Shown here in pieces: positions 16,907 through 24,666 of a stretch of 34,151 nt of DNA. The position numbers and the translations under genes are program-made. Position 1 is the stretch's first letter. Each line of letters starts with the position of its first letter. The DNA is taken from the NCBI GenBank assembly GCA_905612265.1, contig CAJQRI010000068.1, forward strand, positions 1 through 34,151. Reading direction: 5' to 3'. The DNA comes from an uncultured Nitrospinota bacterium (GTDB taxonomy: Bacteria; Nitrospinota; Nitrospinia; Nitrospinales; VA-1). Below the pieces are notes generated by a model. The model ran no database searches, was not told the origin of the DNA, and worked only from the letters and a program-made list of their open reading frames with translations.

Positions 16907-16967
16907 TAGCTTTATTTGGCGAGAAAAGAACAGTCTTGGTAGAATAATTTTTTGCCAATTGCCACCG
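16907..16967 (+). repeat. dispersed intergenic repeat copy
   Basis: TAGC followed by TTTATTTGGCGAGAAAAGA (exact core), then ACAGTCTTGG and the AT-rich end AATAATTTTTTGCCAATTGCC, which also closes the inverted copy near 1151. Confidence 0.7.
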
Positions 16968-16979
16968 GACGTTGCCCGG

Positions 16980-17180
16980 TTATTCTATGCGGGCATCGGC
17001 GAGTTCTTGTGCAACTTTAGTGATGTCGTTGACAAATTTTGCAAAGGATTTGTCATCGTCTTTATGCTGGGTTTGCCTGCGGATATTTTCCCCATTGGCG
17101 TCAATGACAAGGTCCAGTACATTGATCCCTGGAGTCACGTGATGCTTTCTAATCTCTACTCTAATTTCATTGACTTCCAT
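16980..17180 (-). CDS. small protein of unknown function downstream of the flagellin remnant
   Basis: A 66-residue protein starting MEVNEIRVEIRKHHVTPG. The ATG at 17180 follows GGAGAG at a good distance and is preferred over an upstream start giving 93 residues. The middle (VLDLVIDANGENIRRQTQ) is faintly like the C-terminal motif of FlaG proteins, but too weak to name it. It lies on the same strand as and ~200 bases downstream of the flagellin pseudogene. Confidence 0.5.
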   Translation of the reverse strand: MEVNEIRVEIRKHHVTPGINVLDLVIDANGENIRRQTQHKDDDKSFAKFVNDITKVAQELADARIE

Positions 17181-17375
17181 TAGATTTCTCTCCGAATTTG
17201 ACAGCGTGGGCTTCCATCGCAGACTTGCGATAAGACGACCGACAATAATATTTAATAGCACCTCTCTTCAAGCAGCATTGTATTTAATATCATTTCAGGG
17301 TAGGGCGGTCAAGCCCTCTGACTTACTTTATTGGTAGAGCCATCCATTGTTAAAACTACCAGCAGCTGTTAGTCG

Positions 17376-18094
17376 CTAGATGGTGAAACCCAGTAGGCGA
17401 GGTCGGCTTTGTTCGTTTTGCAGTTGGGAAGCCATAGACCGAATGGATGTTTCAAACTTCAATAACCCTTGCTGGAGATTACTAACCTCTTCAGCAAGAT
17501 CGGTATGGGCCTAGCCGGATTCACTCAGGGGCAGGTTTTCTGTTTTAATATTCAAACTGTTAGAGGTGCTGACTAAGCGTTTGCCAACGGCTCCCACTTG
17601 TCCCCGAGCGGCATTCAGAGTCTGAGAGGCCAGTTCAAAATCATCCACCGCCTGCAACGTACCTTGAGGGTGGATATACCTGCATTGTTAACCCCCAGGG
17701 ATTGAATGCTGGTGTTTTCCACTACATTGAGGCTCATCTGGTTTTCCGGCCCTGATTCTGCGCCTGCCTGAATGTTAAGCGGGTTGGCATTTCGCCCTAA
17801 GGTACCATCCAACAGGTTCTGACCGTTGAATGGGAGCTAGCCAGCGACTTCGGCGAGCCCGCCTTTAGCATGTAGGGACAAAATTGTCGCCTGATTCGAC
17901 ATTGCTGACAGATTGGGTAATGGCACTGATGCTGACCTTAGCTGATAACGCGTTCGCTTCAGGGTTGGGCGGGCTGTCCGGTTCTGTTTTTGGCCTAAAG
18001 AGATACGTTCCATGGAGTTCTACAATCCGGTTCAATTCCGGTTGATCGTGTTAAGCAACTGGTTGAAAGTTACACCACTTAAAGGGTCGACCAT
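17376..18094 (-). pseudogene. flagellin gene remnant
   Basis: Read on the minus strand with frame changes, the sequence matches a flagellin from start to end. The N-terminal part NQLLNTINRN-stop-TGL-stop-NSMERISLG is followed by ALSAKVSISAITQSVSNVESGDNFV, then GGLAEVAG-stop-LPFNGQNLLDGTLGRN, PLNIQAGAESGPENQ, SIQSLGVNNAGISTL, and the C-terminal TLNAARGQVGAVGKRL, STSNSLNIKTENL, DLAEEVSNLQQ. In-frame stops lie at 18032-18034, 18020-18022, 17837-17839 and 17511-17513. A one-base loss near 17665 and at least two more shifts in the N-terminal half break the frame. About 40-50 residues usual between GGLAEV and FNGQ are missing, and the C-terminus lacks the normal end helix pattern. It is therefore dead, unless it donates sequence by recombination. 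Confidence 0.85.
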
Positions 18095-18129
18095 TTTGAT
18101 TTCTCAAGGGTTATGTATTAGTACTACCA

Positions 18130-18196
18130 AGAAAAGCCATCTTACCGGCTTGTCAATGTGGGCAAAAAGAAAGACTGCCGGTTGCAATGCTTTTCT
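18130..18196. other. structured inverted repeat before the unknown flagellar-cluster gene
   Basis: Nested arms: AGAAAAGC (18130-18137) with GCTTTTCT (18189-18196), a symmetric six-base internal loop, ACCGGC (18144-18149) with GCCGGT (18177-18182), and GTC (18152-18154) with GAC (18173-18175). It lies 42 bases before the next gene's ATG and upstream of the dead flagellin gene on the other strand. It fits no riboswitch class that I can match by eye. Confidence 0.5.
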
Positions 18197-18238
18197 GAGC
18201 AGATTAGAATTAGCATGAATTTTATTTGAGGAGAAGTA

Positions 18239-18817
18239 ATGAAAATTTCCATAAATGGGGCTGAAACGCAAGAGGCGTCTTTTCAAGGGGGAACTCTGGG
18301 GGAAGTGCTACATGCGATATTAAATAGCCGCAAGGACTCTTATATAAGAAGAATTTGGCTGGATGGGCAGGAAGCTTCCTCCAACACTCAGGATAATTTA
18401 AAAACTTCTACCGCAAGCGTTGAATCACTGGAGTTGGAGTTGGCTCTGTTGCAAGACCTAGTAGCCAATAACCTGACTAATGCGAAGGAGTATCTCGAAA
18501 AATTGGTTCCCGGGTTTCAAAAGGCGGCAGACCTGTTTCGCATGGGCAACGAGCAGGAGGCAAACCAATACTATCTTCAAATCCTTGAAGGCATTGACTG
18601 GTTCTCCCAGGTTCTTCTGACCATCGTAAATGCTCAGGTAGATATATTCAAAGAGCAAACTCTTGAAGAGCGACAAAAAAAATTAACCGAATTTATGGCG
18701 CAAATGCTGGAGGCCAACCAAAATCAGGACTGGGTGCTAATGGCTGATTTACTGGAATATGAAATGGCTCCCTTCTATAAAGACTGGCAGGAAGTACTTT
18801 CTCAAACTGAGACCTGA
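18239..18817 (+). CDS. unknown protein in flagellar cluster
   Basis: A 192-residue protein with no signal peptide. The first ~45 residues (MKISINGAETQEASFQGGTLGEVLHAIL... RIWLDGQEA) look like a small beta-grasp or ubiquitin-like fold; residues ~60-190 are helical and acidic (LELALLQDLVANNLTNAKEYLEKLVPGFQKAADLF, EERQKKLTEFMAQMLEANQ). I do not recognise a named family. GAGGAG precedes the ATG at a good distance. It sits between the flagellin remnant and fliD, so a role in flagellar assembly or its control is likely but not shown. Confidence 0.7.
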   Translation: MKISINGAETQEASFQGGTLGEVLHAILNSRKDSYIRRIWLDGQEASSNTQDNLKTSTASVESLELELALLQDLVANNLTNAKEYLEKLVPGFQKAADLFRMGNEQEANQYYLQILEGIDWFSQVLLTIVNAQVDIFKEQTLEERQKKLTEFMAQMLEANQNQDWVLMADLLEYEMAPFYKDWQEVLSQTET

Positions 18818-19195
18818 GGCAGGCGAATTGCCAGCACCCTACGAAAATTCCCTACCTATTTGAATACTAGTGTCTTTTGCGATTCTCTAGGTCTTTCCCC
18901 AGGTGAATATTGCAATAGACTGGTTTTTTTTCAAAAAAACTTAAATTAAAACTAAAGTTTGAGAGTTTTTAGCCGATAGGAGTATCGGGCCCCTATACTA
19001 AGTTTTGGGTGGGGATAATTATCGTTGGAAATTTTTCAGGAAAAGGATACTTTCTAGTCTTATCTCTTAACGAAAAATAACTCTAAAACTTTAATATCGA
19101 ATTGATAATTATGAGGGTGGGGGGAAGTTTCCTAGTTAGGAAACTCCCAGGGATTGGGCCAATAAACTTGGAAGAATTTTGAAAAGGGAGAAGTC
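18818..19195. other. regulatory intergenic region
   Basis: About 380 AT-rich bases holding the sigma-28 promoter (18953-18979), a ~210-base untranslated leader and a hairpin at 19122-19148 (GGGAAGTTTCC with GGAAACTCCC) before the next gene. I see no coding sequence. Confidence 0.6.
18953..18979 (+). promoter_or_regulatory. sigma-28 (FliA) flagellar promoter
   Basis: TAAAGTTT at 18953-18960, exactly 11 bases, GCCGATAG at 18972-18979. The enterobacterial sigma-28 consensus is TAAAGTTT-N11-GCCGATAA, so 15 of 16 positions match at the exact spacing. It points to the acidic-protein gene at 19196 and the fliD unit behind it. Confidence 0.88.
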
Positions 19196-19678
19196 ATGGC
19201 CGAAGATATTAATTTTTCTTTAGACCAGACTCGAAATACCAACACGTTCCAGTTTTTGCGGGAAGCTTTGTGGGAGTCCGATAGACCAAGGCGAATCGAA
19301 GATCAGGAAGAAGAATTAAACAACCCCGACCGAGCTCCGGAAGAACAGGAGCAACAGCCTGTTAATGAATTAGGAAGCTTGGCGCCCCTCGTAGAGTTAT
19401 TCCAGGGAGTCCGCCAACAGGTTGGCGAAGACCTTCAAAACCCCACGGACCTAAAGAATCAGGAATTAAAACAGTATATAGCTGAAGCAGAACGGCGTGA
19501 ACTTCAGGCTAGTCGTGACTTGGCAGATCTGGACCGGATTGAAGAGCCTGAAAATCAAATACAGGAAGTTTTGGGTACGAATTCGTTGCTAGGCCCTCAG
19601 CCTTCTAAGTTGAGGGATGACTCCGATGCTTCAGCTGTGGAAACCGAGCGTGGACAGAATATTAGTAGTTTGATTTGA
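19196..19678 (+). CDS. acidic unknown protein behind a sigma-28 promoter
   Basis: A 160-residue, strongly acidic, Gln/Glu-rich protein without signal peptide, membrane segment or cysteine. It begins MAEDINFSLDQTRNTNTFQF and ends VETERGQNISSLI; the middle has a Glu/Gln-rich low-complexity stretch (EDQEEELNN, EEQEQQPVNE) and a helix (KQYIAEAERRELQASRDLADL). I recognise no family. GGGAG precedes the ATG. It is the first gene after a near-perfect sigma-28 promoter, the place where flagellin or FlaG usually sits, so it should be made late in flagellar assembly. It could be an exported filament-associated protein or a late regulator. Confidence 0.7.
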   Translation: MAEDINFSLDQTRNTNTFQFLREALWESDRPRRIEDQEEELNNPDRAPEEQEQQPVNELGSLAPLVELFQGVRQQVGEDLQNPTDLKNQELKQYIAEAERRELQASRDLADLDRIEEPENQIQEVLGTNSLLGPQPSKLRDDSDASAVETERGQNISSLI

Positions 19679-20053
19679 ACGAACCGCCCCGTCAGCAACG
19701 TGCTGATTAGGTCTTAAAAGAAGCTCATCAAGAGGAGACAAGCTAGAACCGGGATAACCCCATTGCATTAAAGAGGATCTCGAAAATTATTGGCATGGTT
19801 TGCGGCCTGGTCCAATAGTTTTCGAAGGTTCGATTTTCAGCTTGAAGTCCTTTTTGGGACCCTTGTCACATCTACCTGGCCTTTGGCCTGACGGAAAAAA
19901 TCCGTTCGAAGTGACTGCACGCGGCACCAACGAGGCGGGCGTTTTATTTTTCCGGTTTACTGGCACTCTTCCGTTCTTGATGTGTTTATCGACATTTTCG
20001 ACTAAACACTTTAATGGCGTAACAAGTTTTCTTCGCCAGACCGGAAAAAAATC
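19679..20053 (+). other. unassigned stretch before fliD, possibly its decayed N-terminus
   Basis: About 375 bases with no gene I can support. An 88-residue open frame at 19800-20066 has no ribosome binding site or family likeness. Another frame reads IIGMVCGLVQ-stop-FSKVRFSA-stop, faintly like the start of a flagellar cap protein, so the region may be the broken 5' part of fliD. The evidence is weak. Confidence 0.3.
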
Positions 20054-21893
20054 GTGCAGGTCCTAAATAAAATTAATTCCACGTTTTTGCCCCTAAACTC
20101 CACGCGTTCGACTAGTAATAACGTGGATGTCCGTATTGCCCGTGACACCATAAATAGCTCTAATAGCCCCCGGAAAACCAAGCGGGACATCCTATTTGAC
20201 TCCGTATTTATCAATAGAAGAAAGGTCCCAAATTTGGAGGCAACCGGGCCTCTGGCCGCATTTCGGGTAGCCGATGCAATTTCTCTCATTTCCAAGCAGT
20301 CCTTAGCTAGACAACTCCCCATTGCGGATAACTTGGATAAAAGTGAGCGGTTCACTCTGCTGAAACTCCGCCAACTGGACGATCTCACTGCTTCTTTGAA
20401 AAGTCTTGGAAAAACGGTTTCCGAATTGCTCGCCGATGATGCACTGAACCCAAAAATTGCTTCTTCAACTCGATCAAAACTGTTGCAAGCTCTGGCAGGA
20501 AAGGATTCCCCGCTGAATAGCTTTCGCATCATTCCGGTGCGGCTATCGCAAGAAGCGATCCTTGCATCTGACGAACAATCCACTCCCTTGGGGGCTTTGG
20601 GCCTGACGGGAAGTTTCTCTATCAATGGCACGAAAATTACTGTTGAAGCTACGGACTCGTTATTCGAGCTTAAAAATAAAATCAATTTTGGGGAAGACCT
20701 GAATAGTAATGGGGTGCTCGATAAAACGGAAGATGTCAATAGCAACGGGACGTTGGATGTTATTCGAACTGCGAACGCAGAATTTGTCCGGGCGATTTAC
20801 ATTATCGAAGACCTTGATGGCGATGGCGAGATCGACCTTGGCGAAGATATAAATAATAACGAAAATTTGGATGGAGGGACCGCTGAGACTAAAGTCCGGG
20901 CATTGATTCAGGACAACCGATTGGTTCTGGTAGGACTGGCAGGGGGGGGGCACCAAAATAGATTTGCAGGATAATGATGAGATTCTTTTAAGTCTCGGAT
21001 TCTTTGAATTAAATAGCAAAGGATTCCCAATCCAGAAAGAGCTCCAGTTTGATTCTGATGACCAGAGCCTCACCAACCTGATCCGGGAGCCTCAAACAGC
21101 AAAAATTTCTTTCAACGGAAAGCATGTGCCCAGTGATAACAACGTTTTTTCAGGGGTGATTGAAGATACTGATCTGGTCATCAAACAAGCCTCGGAAAAG
21201 GCAGCTCAGATTAATATTTCCATTGATGCCGTAACATTTTTTGCCCAGATAAGATTTTTTGTTGAGCAATTCAATAACTCCATATCTAAAATTAATGATC
21301 TTCTTGAAGTCTCGCAGACTTTTAAGCGCGATGGGGATATTCAAGATATCCGTAATGACCTCACCTTCAAACCGCAGGCAAGGGTGAGGGAACTCGATCA
21401 GCGCAATCAAAATATAGACACACTTAGAGGCCGATCGGGAAACCCATTTGCAACGGGTATCGAGGTAGTCAATACACAGAAAAGAAACCTGCAGGAAGTT
21501 GCTATTACCGCCGCAGTTCAGAATGTCAAAAGCGGAATCGGCAAGTCCTTCCAAAGCGACGAGGAAAAACTGTTACGCAGATTGAGTGCCATCGGCATCC
21601 ATACTCTGACAGACGATACGTTTGTTTTAGATGAAAAAAAACTAAGGCGTGGGCTCGATTCTAACTCGGTAGAAGTTGTTGACCTGTTTACCAATTCTGA
21701 AACCGGGATCTTGCCGAGCCTAGCCGAAACCCTGACTATTATTTTGCGAGAGGAGTTAGGTGAACTGGCAATTAAAGAAAATGAAATTATTATGCAGTTT
21801 AGTTCGCCAAGAGCATTGCCGGAAAATTTCCGCAGGTTTACCGAAAACGCTATTTTAAAAAAAACAATACAAACCCTTATCGCGGTGGTGTGA
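20054..21893 (+). pseudogene. fliD: flagellar hook-associated protein 2 (filament cap), split by a frameshift in a G9 tract
   Basis: Encodes a FliD-like filament cap, ~612 residues if the frame is restored. The first frame (20054-20974) holds LGLTGSFSINGTKITVEATDSLFELKNKIN, a typical FliD block, then an insert with four calcium-loop-like DxNxNGxxD motifs at residues 215-273. At 20942-20950 a run of nine G puts the ribosome out of frame; with eight G it reads on as GTKIDLQDNDEILLSLGFF and the rest follows to 21893, with FliD C-terminal blocks AKISFNGKHVPSDNNVFSG, VIEDTDLVIKQAS and VEQFNNSISKINDLL. It may be a phase-variable gene, a true pseudogene or a read error. The GTG start at 20054 has no ribosome binding site and the usual N-terminal D0 region is not evident. 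flgN follows 9 bases later. Confidence 0.75.
20696..20872 (+). other. four calcium-loop-like motifs inside fliD
   Basis: Four short acidic loops DLNSNGVLD, DVNSNGTLD, DLDGDGEID and DINNNENLD, set as two pairs each spaced 12 residues apart. They fit the DxDxDGxxD pattern of dockerin, EF-hand and thrombospondin type 3 calcium sites. Confidence 0.7.
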
Positions 21894-21902
21894 ATTTAAA
21901 TT

Positions 21903-22337
21903 ATGAATAAGCAAGAAATAGAAATTGTCAGCCTTCTCAAACACAAGCAGGAAACCTGTGCCCGGCTTCTCGAAAAAATGAGAGAGCAAATGAAGGCTGT
22001 AGACACTCAGGACGAGTCTCGATTAGCAACGATTATCGAGGAGAAGGAGACTTTGATTGCTGGCCTCAATGAGACAGATCAGGAAATCGCCGGCTTGTCG
22101 CGTGATTTGGATCAAACCATTCTCGCATCATTAACTAGTAGAAATGCAGAACTGGCAAAGAGGATCGAATCTGATTTGGAAAAAATCATCGAGCAGGAAA
22201 CCGTTTGCCAAACAAAGCTCAACCTCGTGAAAAGCGAAGTACTGGAAAAGATCAAAGCCGTGAAAAGTGGTCATCGGCTTTTAAAAGGCTACGGAGTTCC
22301 TCAAAGAATTAAACCGAAAATTTCTAAAAATATATAA
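21903..22337 (+). CDS. flgN: FlgN-like flagellar export chaperone
   Basis: A 144-residue, nearly all-helical protein with long heptad-type stretches (LLKHKQETCARLLEKMREQMKAV; LAKRIESDLEKIIEQE), matching the FlgN/FliT chaperone pattern; the ending IKAVKSGHRLLKGYGVPQ resembles the conserved FlgN tail. FlgN keeps hook-filament junction proteins (FlgK, FlgL) ready for export. It lies directly behind fliD and before another small flagellar-type gene, the usual neighbourhood. Sequence identity in this family is low, so the name rests on shape and context. Confidence 0.65.
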   Translation: MNKQEIEIVSLLKHKQETCARLLEKMREQMKAVDTQDESRLATIIEEKETLIAGLNETDQEIAGLSRDLDQTILASLTSRNAELAKRIESDLEKIIEQETVCQTKLNLVKSEVLEKIKAVKSGHRLLKGYGVPQRIKPKISKNI

Positions 22338-22353
22338 CTGAAAGCAAGAGGTC

Positions 22354-22671
22354 ATGGAAATTTCAATTGCTACTGTCAGCCGGGCTTTTAAAACCTATCA
22401 GGGGCAGGTTCGCATTGCAGAGTTGAACAGTAAGAACCCTGTTAAACGGGATCAGGGGCAACGCGACTATGTCCGTATTTCGAGTGAGGCTAAAGCCGCG
22501 CTCACTAAACATGCAATGGGGCATTTGTTGAATCAAATCCGATCATCTCAGTCAACGCAAGTTGAGACGAAAAATATGGAAGCAAAAAATGTTCAAACCG
22601 AGAAGATTGAAATAAAAAAGAATGGGGAAGTTGCATCCGAAGTACTTGCAGAGTCAAAAGTTTTAATTTAA
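22354..22671 (+). CDS. small flagellar-cluster protein, possibly FlgM-like
   Basis: A 105-residue protein starting MEISIATVSRAFKTYQGQVRIAELN, with RDYVRISSEAKAALTKHAMGHLLNQI in the middle. The DxVxISSEA-type motif occurs in FlgM (anti-sigma-28) and related small flagellar proteins, but the usual FlgM C-terminal sigma-binding helices cannot be confirmed. The last ~40 residues are low-complexity and charged (ETKNMEAKNVQTEKIEIKK). AAGAGG precedes the ATG. It closes the flagellar run. If it is FlgM it would hold back the sigma-28 promoter at 18953; that is only a suggestion. Confidence 0.5.
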   Translation: MEISIATVSRAFKTYQGQVRIAELNSKNPVKRDQGQRDYVRISSEAKAALTKHAMGHLLNQIRSSQSTQVETKNMEAKNVQTEKIEIKKNGEVASEVLAESKVLI

Positions 22672-22847
22672 GAAACTTTGGCGTGTCTACTGGTTGAATT
22701 TTCTCGACGGTTGAAATATGCGGAATTTTTGGAGTCAAAAATACAGGTCATTTGTTTCCTTATATGCATGCAACACACCCTTTTTTAATCACCCCAAGTC
22801 TGGTATTATCCTTTCTCTAAGTACGAATTTTTTATTGGATTGTCCTG

Positions 22848-24323
22848 ATGATTTGTATTCCCATTGTTGGTCCCTCCATGTCGAAAGCTCAGGAGCAGAT
22901 CGAATCTGCTTTAGTGATTGCCGATATTCTGGAGCTGCGCCTGGACTTGATAGTGTCCCCAGATTTGAGTGCTTTACTCGCTTCGTCCACGTTGCCGGTC
23001 ATTGTGACCAATCGTTCCAAGCATGATGGTGGGCAATATAAAGGTTTGGATGAGGACCGTTTGCAGTCGCTTCGTGATGCTCTGAAGGCTGGAGCCGATT
23101 ATGTGGATATTGAAGTCTCCACTCCCCGAGAGTATTTGCAACCCTTTCTGGAAGAAAGCGAGCCGGCAAAAATCATTCTCTCTTATCACGACTTTTCACA
23201 CACTCCGGAAGATCTCAATCCGGTTTATGAAACTATGTGCGAAATGCCTGGGGAAATTGTCAAGATCGTCACCTACGCCCGAGACCTGAGTGATAACCTG
23301 AAAATGTTTGAACTGCTTAAACGCGCCAAAAGTGAGAAGCAAAAGCTGATAGGACTCTGCATGGGCGACCTGGGAGAAACCAGTCGAATTCTTTCTCCGC
23401 TGTTTGGCGGATACCTGACCTTCGGCAGTCTCGAAACAGGGCAGGAAAGCGCTCCGGGTCAGATTCCTGCAAAAATACTCAAAGATATTTATCGGATCAA
23501 CGCCGAGCGTTCTGATTTTAAAATTTATGGAGTCATTGGCAACCCGGTATCAAAAAGTCTGGGATATCTGGTGCATAACCGTGCTTTTCAGGAAAAAGGC
23601 TCTCCCGACATCTACGTTTCTTTTCTGGTCGATAATGTTGAAAAGTTTTTCAACAGCTTTAAAGATTTCTTTAGTGGCTTGAGTGTCACGATGCCAGCGA
23701 AGGAAAAGATCATGCCTTTATTAGACCGTATTGATGAAACGGCCCAAAAAATTGGTGCTGTAAATACGGTGGTAAAAGAGGGTTCTGCTTGGGTTGGTTA
23801 TAATACCGATTGTTCGGGTGCTATTTCAGCTCTTGAAGCTTGCACCTCTTTGCAGGGCAAGAATGTGTTGATTCTAGGTTCGGGTGGAACTGCCAAGGCC
23901 ATCGGTTACGGCGTGAAGGAAAAAGGCGGTAAGTTAACTGTGACCTATAATAAAAATAAAGAACGAGGCGAAAGTCTGTCAAAAGAACTCGACTGCGAAC
24001 TGGCCCATGCACGTGATGCGGGAATGCGTGCAATTGATGTTCTGATTAATTGTTCGCCGGTGGGCATGAGTCCGAATATCACAGAAAGTCCGTTTCTGGC
24101 AAGAGACTTCAAGGAAGGCATGGTGGTGTTTGACTCGGTTTACAACCCGTTAGAGACTCGGCTTTTGCGCGAAGCCAAATCGGCAGGGTGTAAGGTCATT
24201 CCCGGCTATGAATTGTTCATCAATCAAGCGGCTCGGCAGTTTGAGCTATGGACCGGTCAATCTGCTCCCATCAACACCCTGCGCGAAGTATTATTGAGAA
24301 AACTAGCCACGGGTGGTGGCTAG
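22848..24323 (+). CDS. aroDE: bifunctional 3-dehydroquinate dehydratase/shikimate dehydrogenase
   Basis: Two consecutive shikimate-pathway enzymes fused in 491 residues. Residues 1-220 are a type I dehydroquinase: ELRLDLI at 29-35, the catalytic His114 in SYHDF, the Schiff-base Lys139 in VKIVTYA, and the C-terminal substrate loop TGQESAPGQIP. Residues ~226-491 are shikimate dehydrogenase: VIGNPVSKSLGYLVHN at 229-244, the catalytic Lys285 in VTMPAKEKI, Asp321 in YNTDCSGA, and the NADP-binding GSGGTAKAIGYG at ~346-357. The substrate loop reads SKSLGY where SHSLSP is usual. The same fusion order is known from plants and some bacteria. Its stop codon overlaps that of the convergent rhodanese gene. 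Confidence 0.94.
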   Translation: MICIPIVGPSMSKAQEQIESALVIADILELRLDLIVSPDLSALLASSTLPVIVTNRSKHDGGQYKGLDEDRLQSLRDALKAGADYVDIEVSTPREYLQPFLEESEPAKIILSYHDFSHTPEDLNPVYETMCEMPGEIVKIVTYARDLSDNLKMFELLKRAKSEKQKLIGLCMGDLGETSRILSPLFGGYLTFGSLETGQESAPGQIPAKILKDIYRINAERSDFKIYGVIGNPVSKSLGYLVHNRAFQEKGSPDIYVSFLVDNVEKFFNSFKDFFSGLSVTMPAKEKIMPLLDRIDETAQKIGAVNTVVKEGSAWVGYNTDCSGAISALEACTSLQGKNVLILGSGGTAKAIGYGVKEKGGKLTVTYNKNKERGESLSKELDCELAHARDAGMRAIDVLINCSPVGMSPNITESPFLARDFKEGMVVFDSVYNPLETRLLREAKSAGCKVIPGYELFINQAARQFELWTGQSAPINTLREVLLRKLATGGG

Positions 24324-24664
24324 CCCGAGGACCGGTAACGGGGTACGGTCGGGTCGACCACTTGTGACCATGCATCGATCCCACCTACGAGGTTGTGGAC
24401 GGTTTTGAATCCACATTCGATCAATTCTGTTGCCGCTCTTTGTGAGCGCTCGCCGTGGTGGCAGATCACCACAATTTCTTCTTCGAAAACAAACTCCTGC
24501 TGCCGGTCAACGACCTCAGCTAGAGGAAAATTTTCCGATCCGTCAATGGCGGACAGCGAAAACTCCCAGGGTTCCCGGACATCGAGCAGAAAAATATCTT
24601 CTCCGCTATCCAGCTTTTTTTTCAGTTCAACTGCTTGCAGTTGATTGACGGATTTTATCGACAT
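24320..24664 (-). CDS. single-domain rhodanese-like protein
   Basis: A 114-residue rhodanese domain. It shows FLLDVREPWEFSLSAIDGSENFPL at ~25-48 and the active-site loop VVICHHGERSQRAA with catalytic Cys68, then GGIDAWSQ near 94-101. Such proteins carry persulfide sulfur or transfer it to thiol acceptors in the cytoplasm. The true start is the ATG at 24664 (MSIKSVNQLQ); longer open sequence upstream is only the transporter gene in another frame. It begins two bases after the transporter stop, so the two are cotranscribed, which hints that the transporter handles a sulfur anion. Confidence 0.9.
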   Translation of the reverse strand: MSIKSVNQLQAVELKKKLDSGEDIFLLDVREPWEFSLSAIDGSENFPLAEVVDRQQEFVFEEEIVVICHHGERSQRAATELIECGFKTVHNLVGGIDAWSQVVDPTVPRYRSSG

Positions 24665-24666
24665 GA

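Noticed and set aside
16980-17180. FlaG identity for the 66-residue protein
   Set aside because: The likeness to the FlaG C-terminal motif is limited to a few residues and the length is short.
17615-17812. 65-residue minus-strand open frame as a gene of its own
   Set aside because: Its first 50 residues are the middle of a flagellin and the rest is frameshifted; it is part of the flagellin pseudogene.
19800-20066. 88-residue plus-strand open frame before fliD
   Set aside because: No ribosome binding site, odd composition, and another frame of the same stretch looks faintly like a broken FliD start.
20011-20745. 244-residue minus-strand open frame
   Set aside because: It is antisense to the FliD-like gene, Ser/Arg-rich and without a family pattern or ribosome binding site.
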